This document shows, in pieces, positions 58,194-64,000 of a DNA stretch of 64,000 bases. The DNA is taken from assembly GCF_000715075.1 (NCBI RefSeq), contig NC_134097.1, positions 65,939,190 to 66,003,189 on the forward strand, in the 5' to 3' direction. Every line of letters begins with the position of its first letter. The stretch's first letter is position 1. A program made the position numbers and the translations under genes. This stretch comes from Nicotiana tabacum (Eukaryota > Streptophyta > Magnoliopsida > Solanales > Solanaceae). The notes under the pieces were generated by a model that had not been told where the DNA came from, did no database searches, and saw only the letters and a program-made list of their open reading frames with translations.

Positions 58194-58204
58194 AAAGGGG
58201 GGAA
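58194..58204 (+). other. Polypurine tract of element E
   Basis: AAAGGGGGGAA directly before the 3' LTR, after the chromoviral word 'cattcgaggacgaatgttcc'. Confidence 0.8.
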
Positions 58205-59791
58205 TGAAGTTACACCCCATATTTTCGTACATGAAAATACTCTGTAAATAAATTAATGAGTACCCGGAAGTGAGATGTCACGTCCTGCAGTACAACATTA
58301 CGACGATGTTGCACCCTGTAATGTTGTACGTTAAATTGTCATAAGGTAACTGACATCAGTCCAAGTAAAAGATTATTTGGAAATCATAAGGATTATGCTA
58401 TTTCACAAGTGATTAGTAAATTCATGAAGGTGAAAAGGGGGAGCAAGTCAAAGAAAATAAATTTTGTTCAAGTTTGGCATTTTGGGGTAAAATACGGCCC
58501 GAGAAATACCCAATATTTATGGACTAGTACCATGCAAGGTACCATATGACCACGGTAGTATAACATATAAAGTACATATGAAGTATTTTAGTAATAAATA
58601 GAATTTTAAGTAATTTGGGGTAATTTTTAAATTATTCGGGTAATTGGTTAATTACCGGGTAACGAGACATTACTCGGTTAGCTAATAAGTGAATAAAAAT
58701 TTATAATTATCTCCAAAACCAAGCGTGGCAGCCACATTGAGATACCTATAATGACTCTTGCATTAGAGTGAAAAGGTGTCACATTAGTACACAACAAGTT
58801 TTATATTCTTTAAAGCCTTCTAACGTGCAAGCATATAGGTATTCATTTTAGAATTCTTGAAAGCCTTCTGAAAGTAGGTTAAGTTGTTTAAGAATTTGAT
58901 TGATGTCTTTCTTTTAAAAGAAAAGTCTTTTTGTTTGCTAAAAAAAGTGAAATCTAGCTATTGCATTTTTGGGTGTTTATAAAAAGATGGTAACTTGTGG
59001 TAGTATGCTGTTCATGATTTTGGGAAGTCCAGTAGTGTCAAAGTTTTCAAAAAAAAGAATGGTGTGAATCAGTTCGTTCGAAACTGTTTTATTCCATGCC
59101 TCAGGGGAATTCTAGTTATAGTATTAAGTGTATGTACGAGATTAGTAGATATTACATCGCATTTCAAAGTGACTGCATATGTGAGTTACAATGGTCGGAG
59201 ATGTAACGTGAAATTTTGCGATTCTAAAAGAGTACGGTGCAATCTTTTCCAAGAGTATTATATGGAGTTTTTCCTACTCCAGGTATGTTAAGGCTAAGTT
59301 CTTCTTTCATTTTTCATGATCTCGTCATTACATTCATATCCCGGAATTTATGTATATTTTGCTAGTCTCACAAATTGCGTATATTTTTCTAGTGTTGTAA
59401 GTTATAATATTCTCCCTATCGGGATTTCATATTCAGTTGAGTATTTCCTTCTTCCAGTCAAGAGAGCAGGGAAGTTACGTATATACAGTATTAAAAGTAT
59501 TTTCATTACCATCGAGCTATAATCGATGGGCAGGCCCCTATTGGGCAACCTCTGATCAGATGGTAAGTTATATACCGAGCCTACTATGGTCGAGCGCTTA
59601 TGAGCGAGCCCAGTTGGTCGAGATACAGAGCCTAGTATGTCTGAGCGCTTATGAGCGAGCCTACTACGGAAGAGCAGTTATATATATACCGAGCCTACTG
59701 TGGTCGAGCGCTTAATAGCGAGCCCAGTTGGCCGAGATACAGAGCCTAGTATGGCCGAGCGCTTATGAGCGAGCCTACTACGGCAGAGCAG

Positions 59792-59846
<55 letters not shown>

Positions 59847-60515
59847 GAGCCTTATAGGGTCGGACAACTATTTTACTTACTATATTGAGAGAGTTGAGTC
59901 AGTATCAGCATGTAAGCATATCTTCAGATTATCTTTGACTTCCAGCTACTTGCAGTTATTATATTATCAGTTCAGTTTCAATTTTTAGTGTACTGCCTTA
60001 CATAATCAGTACATTATTTCGTACTGATGTCCCTTTTCTGAGGGCGCTGCATTTCATGCGTGCAGGTTCAGACAGACAGACGGGTAGACTTCCTCATCAA
60101 GTGTTTTCCGAGTTCAGCTTGATCGGTAAGTTCCATGCCTTTTAGAGTTGCCGGGTCTAGAGCTTTATGTATATCTTGTGTATATATGTATATATGTTAT
60201 GAATAGGTCAGGGAGTTGTCCCGATCACAGTATGCCCATCAGTAGAGGCTTGTAGACATATCATGTCAGTTAGTGTAGTATGTTGGGCTTCCAGGTCTTG
60301 TATGTATATTTGATTGCTTTGTTAGCTGTAATAATTATGACAGCCTTGTCGGCCCAGTTTTAAATTGACATTTAGTCAGCATTCGCAGTCGTCTTACAAT
60401 AGGTCTTATGGCCAAAGTATGACATCATATGTTCAGAGCCCCTTAGTTACAAGTTGGTACGCAAGGATAGGTGAGGCACTGGGTGTCCATCGCGGCCCAA
60501 GTTCGGGGCGTGACA
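58205..60515 (+). repeat. 3' LTR of element E
   Basis: About 2.31 kb. It begins TGAAGTTACACCCC where the 5' LTR has TGTTACACCCC (3-base difference at the very start). It ends GGGGCGTGACA. The repeat zone at 59575-59860 is larger than in the 5' LTR and includes a (TA)25 tract. Confidence 0.9.
59575..59860 (+). repeat. Tandem repeats and (TA)25 in E 3' LTR
   Basis: Three-plus units based on 'gagcgcttatgagcgagcc' and 'gagatacagagcctagtatg', then an uninterrupted TA run of 50 bases at 59795-59844. The equivalent part of the 5' LTR (54034-54240) has fewer units and only short TA runs. Confidence 0.85.
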
Positions 60516-60520
60516 GTAAT

Positions 60521-62449
60521 GTAAGCAGGGATAGAGAATATATAACCTGTAACGTCTGGGTACCTCTGAGGGCTACTGACATGCAATGCATGATACATAT
60601 GTATATATGCATAAACTTTTAAAACATATGCCTCTATGGGAATCATCATCATCATATCATACCCGGCCGTAATAGGATCGGTAAAAACGTACCCGGACAT
60701 CATAAGGCTCGGTAGAATCGTACCCGGCCACGTGGAGCTCGGTAAAACCCAACTGATCAGTGGTTACACAATAGGTGTCGTACCCGGCTGACTATAGCGC
60801 GGCTCGGTAGAGTAAAATAGATACATATATAATACTGCATGCTCGACTCATGGAATCACGTTCTAAACCTTTTGGAGTGATGTAAGGTTGGAATCTCTAT
60901 ATACGTTATTAGGACTATCTGTTCACTATGAACTTTATAAGAATTAGGAAGGACCAACAACATTGATCATATAAGAATAAGAGAATCAACATCAACATTA
61001 ATCGTTCCATAAGAGGGAAAATAATGTAAGTACTACTAGCTTCTAAGAGTAGAGTATCTTTGGAAGCTCGTTCATTACATTATGTATAATCGGAGTCGTG
61101 CAAAAGAAGGAAAGGGATAGCCTCAAATACCTTGTATATACTGCCCAACCTCAAGCTATGCAAATATCAAGACTCCTTAGTCTACAATAGGAGAAATGAC
61201 ATTATCATTAACGTTTAAGCGTCATAACTATTATGTACCGACCACAACCTATTTTATGATGAAACGGACAGCACCTCCCCTATTTATATGACTTCCACAA
61301 GTGAAAACAATCACCAAACAGCCAAAACAACATCAATGTTAATCATATTGAACATCCCAAAACAGTCCAACAACCGATAACATTACTACCAAGCCTTTCG
61401 ATATATATTCCACAAGTTCTAGCTTCAATGACTTAGCCGCAACTTGGATAATCTTAAATACATATAGAGTAAGATGTTCCTTACATTTATACAGAAATAA
61501 CAACTCCAATTTGACCTTAATTTTCCATGAAATATCCCTCCAATGCTGCCACAACATCAAGAAAGCGAAACTAGCAATCAATTAGTATTTTTCGGCACTA
61601 AAATCACTTTAGAAGGCTCAAAATCTCCAAGGGTTTATATTAAGAACTTGAGGGAATATTTACAGAACATAAACCTTTTTAAATAACCTCCCACACAAGC
61701 TGGAACAACACAAAAATGAGCAACAACAAGAAGAAAAAGAAACTTACTAGCGCCACGGGATTCCCGACACTTGATTTGTGTTATTTGCCCTTTGTTTGGG
61801 TCTTGAATCTTGAGAGAACCTTGAGAGGGTGTTCCTAGGGTTCTAAGGTCTGAATATCGTGAAAAGAATGACTTAAAACGGGTTGGAGGCATCATATATA
61901 TACCCAAATGTCTTAAACCACCTAAGTGGGCCCCATAGAGAGGTGCTGGACGCAGTTTCACGAAAATGCGAATATCTCTCTACTCCAAGATCGTATCGAT
62001 GAACGGTTTAATGTGTTGGAAAATAGACTCATAGATCTTCAATTTTGTTGGTATATTACCCCATAATTCTATGTAAATTGGGAGGAAAGCGTAGTAACAT
62101 TTGACCTAATGTTTAAGTAAAATTATGAACCTAAGTTGTGACAACTTTTGTCGACTTTTGTCTCATAACTCATTTGACTTCAAGACTTATAATATGGATA
62201 TTATATGATTCAAATACCTTAAAACACTACCTATTGAGTTTATTAAGCACCTCTAGGTTTATCCGAAAATACGGCTGACAACATCCTTGATTCGTTTAAC
62301 TTCTAATACTTGTTAACCACCCTTATACACCTTTGTATTATTTTAGACCAATAGGATTAACTTCTTATCATCTTAAAGATAATCTATTCATGGGTTTGCG
62401 TTGACTACCTTATGGTATGAGCTAACATACGTGAATATAGGTTGTAACA
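60521..62449 (-). repeat. D 3' LTR, inner segment
   Basis: Continues the reverse LTR after element E and ends at GGTTGTAACA (LTR start TGTTACAACC on the minus strand). 60659-60812 contains four loose repeats of 'acccggc...ctcggta'. No gene on either strand; the listed frames here lack family features. Confidence 0.8.
60659..60812 (-). repeat. Four imperfect ACCCGGC/CTCGGTA repeats in D LTR
   Basis: ACCCGGCCGTAATAGGATCGGTA, ACCCGGACATCATAAGGCTCGG, ACCCGGCCACGTGGAGCTCGG and ACCCGGCTGACTATAGCGCGGCTCGG-type units occur at roughly 30-60 bp spacing (given here by their ends, at about 60661, 60691, 60722 and 60782). Confidence 0.65.
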
Positions 62450-62460
62450 CCCTCCCCCCC
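62450..62460 (-). other. Polypurine tract of element D
   Basis: On the minus strand GGGGGGGAGGG directly precedes the LTR. It is followed on the plus side by 'ttaggaacattcgtcctcgaatg', the reverse of the chromoviral 3' word. Confidence 0.8.
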
Positions 62461-62691
62461 TTAGGAACATTCGTCCTCGAATGTAAGGGTCTATGGGGAG
62501 TCCAAATCATCATGGATTCCAACGGAAATTTCCGATTAATTTTCCCCTATAAAATGGTCACTAGAAAAATTTGCAAGTAGTTAAGACCAACATATGGCCT
62601 CACAAGGCTACACAAAGCATTATGGATATTTACATTATCCGCATATCACCATTTTGTATTAAGGAAGAGTATTCTCAAGTTATTGCTTACC
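62461..62691 (-). other. D untranslated segment between pol and LTR
   Basis: 231 bp of AT-rich non-coding sequence between the pol stop and the polypurine tract. Confidence 0.6.
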
Positions 62692-64000
62692 TCATAGAGC
62701 CATTTCACCTTCCAATGTATCATGTGTTCCACCAGCATCCTTGTTATCTTCTTTCTGGAATAGGTATGGGTATTTAGACTTCATCTCCTCTTCTGCTTCC
62801 CATGTCATTTCTTCCATATTCTTGTTCATCCACAATACTTTGACGGAAGCTACATCTTTTGTTCTCAGCTTGCGGACTTGTCGATATAATATAGCCACTG
62901 GCACTTCTTCATATGATAGGTCATCTGTAACTTGTACATCTTTGATAGGGACGACTCGAGAAGGGTCTCCAATACATTTCCTCAACATAGATACATGGAA
63001 TACTGGGTGGACAAATTCCAATTCGGATGGCAATTCTAACTCATAAGCAACCTGTCCAATTCGTCGAAGAATTTTATACGGCTCGATATACCTTGGACTC
63101 AGTTTACCTTTCTTCCCAAAACGCATAACACCCTTCATTGGTGAGATCATCAGGAAAACTCAATCACCAACCTCAAACTCCAGATCACGACGTCGGACAT
63201 CGAAATAAGATTTTTACCTGCTTTGTGTCGTCCTCAATTGCTCTTGTATTACTTTCAACTTCTCAATTGCTTGGTGAATCAAATTTGGCCCATATAATTC
63301 TGTTTCACAAACTTCGAACCATCTAACTGGTGATCTACATCTCCTCCCGTATAGTGCCTCGTATGGGGCCATTTTAATACTGGAATGGTAGCTATTATTG
63401 TAGGCGAATTCTATGAGTGGAAGATGATCATCCCAATTCCCTTTAAAATCTAGAACACATGCTCGTAGCATATCTTCCAGTGTCTAAATGGTACGTTCAG
63501 CCTGTCCATCAGTCTGCGGATGAAATGCAGTGTTGAGATTCACTTGTGTGACTAAACCCTTTTGAAAAAACCTCCAAAAGTTAGTCATAAATTGAGCTCC
63601 TCGGTCTGATATAATAGATACCGGCACACCATGAAGCCTAACAATATCCTTGATATACAACTTCGCATAATCTTCAGCCGTGTAAGTTGTCTTAACTGGC
63701 AGAAAATGGGCACATTTTGTAAGTCGATCAATTATCACCCAGATGGAGTCAAACTTATGATAAGAGCGAGGTATTCCAATAATTAAGTCTATATTAATCA
63801 CCTCCCACTTCCAGGTCGAAATCTCTATATTCTGAAGCAATCCATCGGGTTTCTGATGTTCTATCTTTACTTGTTGACAATTGGGACACTTGGCTACAAA
63901 TTCTACAATAGACTTCTTCATGTTATCCCACCAATACTGTTGTTTGACATCATGATACATCTTTGTCGAGCCGGGATGGTTGGAATATCGGGATTGATGA
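62692..64000 (-). pseudogene. pol: D integrase with chromodomain (partial, three nonsense codons)
   Basis: Reading leftward from the window edge in one unbroken frame phase. H-H-C-C zinc domain (YSNHPGSTKMYHDV ... KCPNCQQVKIEHQKP). Core with Asp in VINIDLIIG (about 63790), Asp in ISDRGAQFMTNFW (about 63590) and Glu in TDGQAERTI (about 63490), then FEVCETELYGPN. C-terminal FVHPVFHVSML and a chromodomain with VRKLRTKDVASVKVLW and EEMTWEAEEEMKSKYPYLF, stop at 62692. In-frame stops at 63484 (TAG), 63214 (TAA) and 63160 (TGA) are the only lesions seen; no frameshift. This is the best-preserved pol in the window. Confidence 0.9.

Larger units (their letters stand above)
52703..60515 (+). mobile_element. 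Element E: large non-coding LTR element (LARD-like)
   Basis: A 7813-bp element with 2.2-2.3-kb LTRs, tRNA-Met primer site, polypurine tract and GTAAT duplication. Its 3.3-kb interior has no frame with retrotransposon domains; no listed frame over 60 codons lies in 55020-58200. LTR ends, leader and 'ttcgaggacgaatgttcc' before the purine tract are chromovirus/Tekay-like. It would need proteins from an autonomous relative. Confidence 0.85.
52124..64000 (-). mobile_element. Element D: reverse-oriented Tekay-like chromovirus (partial)
   Basis: Its 3' LTR lies at 52124-62449 (minus strand, split by element E). It is followed to the right by a purine tract and pol read leftward from the window edge: integrase with zinc domain, core and chromodomain. 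The LTR without E is about 2.5 kb. The other LTR, the target duplication and the rest of pol are outside the window. It is inserted in the Ogre 3' LTR. Confidence 0.85.

Overview
This window looks like nuclear DNA from a large, repeat-rich dicot genome. The retrotransposon lineages (Tat/Ogre, Tat/Retand, Tekay chromovirus, Athila-like) are plant-specific, and several LTR ends resemble families I know from Solanaceae, most likely Nicotiana. That species call rests on recollection and was not tested by a search. I see no convincing host gene, tRNA or rRNA. Almost all of the 64 kb is LTR retrotransposons inserted into one another, plus LTR fragments, one solo LTR and one MITE-like inverted repeat.

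Layout from left to right. 1-746 is the 3' end of an LTR. 747-2580 is AT-rich with a MITE-like palindrome. 2581-8701 is element A (Tat/Retand-like, + strand): 5' LTR, tRNA-Lys primer site, decayed gag and pol, with a complete 1.5-kb Athila-like solo LTR (4704-6235) inside gag. A is cut in RNase H at 8701 by two successive LTR starts in reverse orientation (8702-9683 and 9684-11360). At 11361 a giant Ogre-type element begins. Its 5' LTR (about 4.6 kb without its insert) holds a complete Tekay-like chromovirus B (13681-23312, TSD TCTGC). The Ogre interior follows: tRNA-Arg-like primer site, ORF1 with a plant-mobile-domain-like protein, gag, protease, G-patch, a probable intron, RT, two RNase H domains, integrase and a tandem array of hairpin-forming units. 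That array is split by element C (36700-48474, TSD CTAAT), a Retand relative that keeps gag, has no pol, and carries three antisense, intron-containing copies of an accessory gene. The Ogre 3' LTR starts at 49298 and is broken at 52124 by reverse-oriented Tekay-like element D, whose pol runs off the right edge. The LTR of D is itself split by E (52703-60515, TSD GTAAT), an element with 2.2-2.3-kb LTRs and a 3.3-kb interior with no recognisable coding capacity.

The inferred stack is A <- first reverse LTR <- second reverse LTR <- Ogre <- D <- E, with B and C as side insertions in Ogre. Three insertions (B, C, E) and the solo LTR are supported by flanking duplications seen in the sequence. The right halves of A, of the two reverse LTR elements, of Ogre and of D lie beyond the window. 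None of the elements here has an intact polyprotein. The D pol is closest, interrupted in view by only three nonsense codons.

Most notable: paired-arm (compensatory) changes in the Ogre tandem array and again in three hairpins of element C; the tripled antisense gene in C; a promoter deletion in the C 5' LTR at short direct repeats; and the coding-free element E. All coordinates were read by eye, and no alignment or database search was run.
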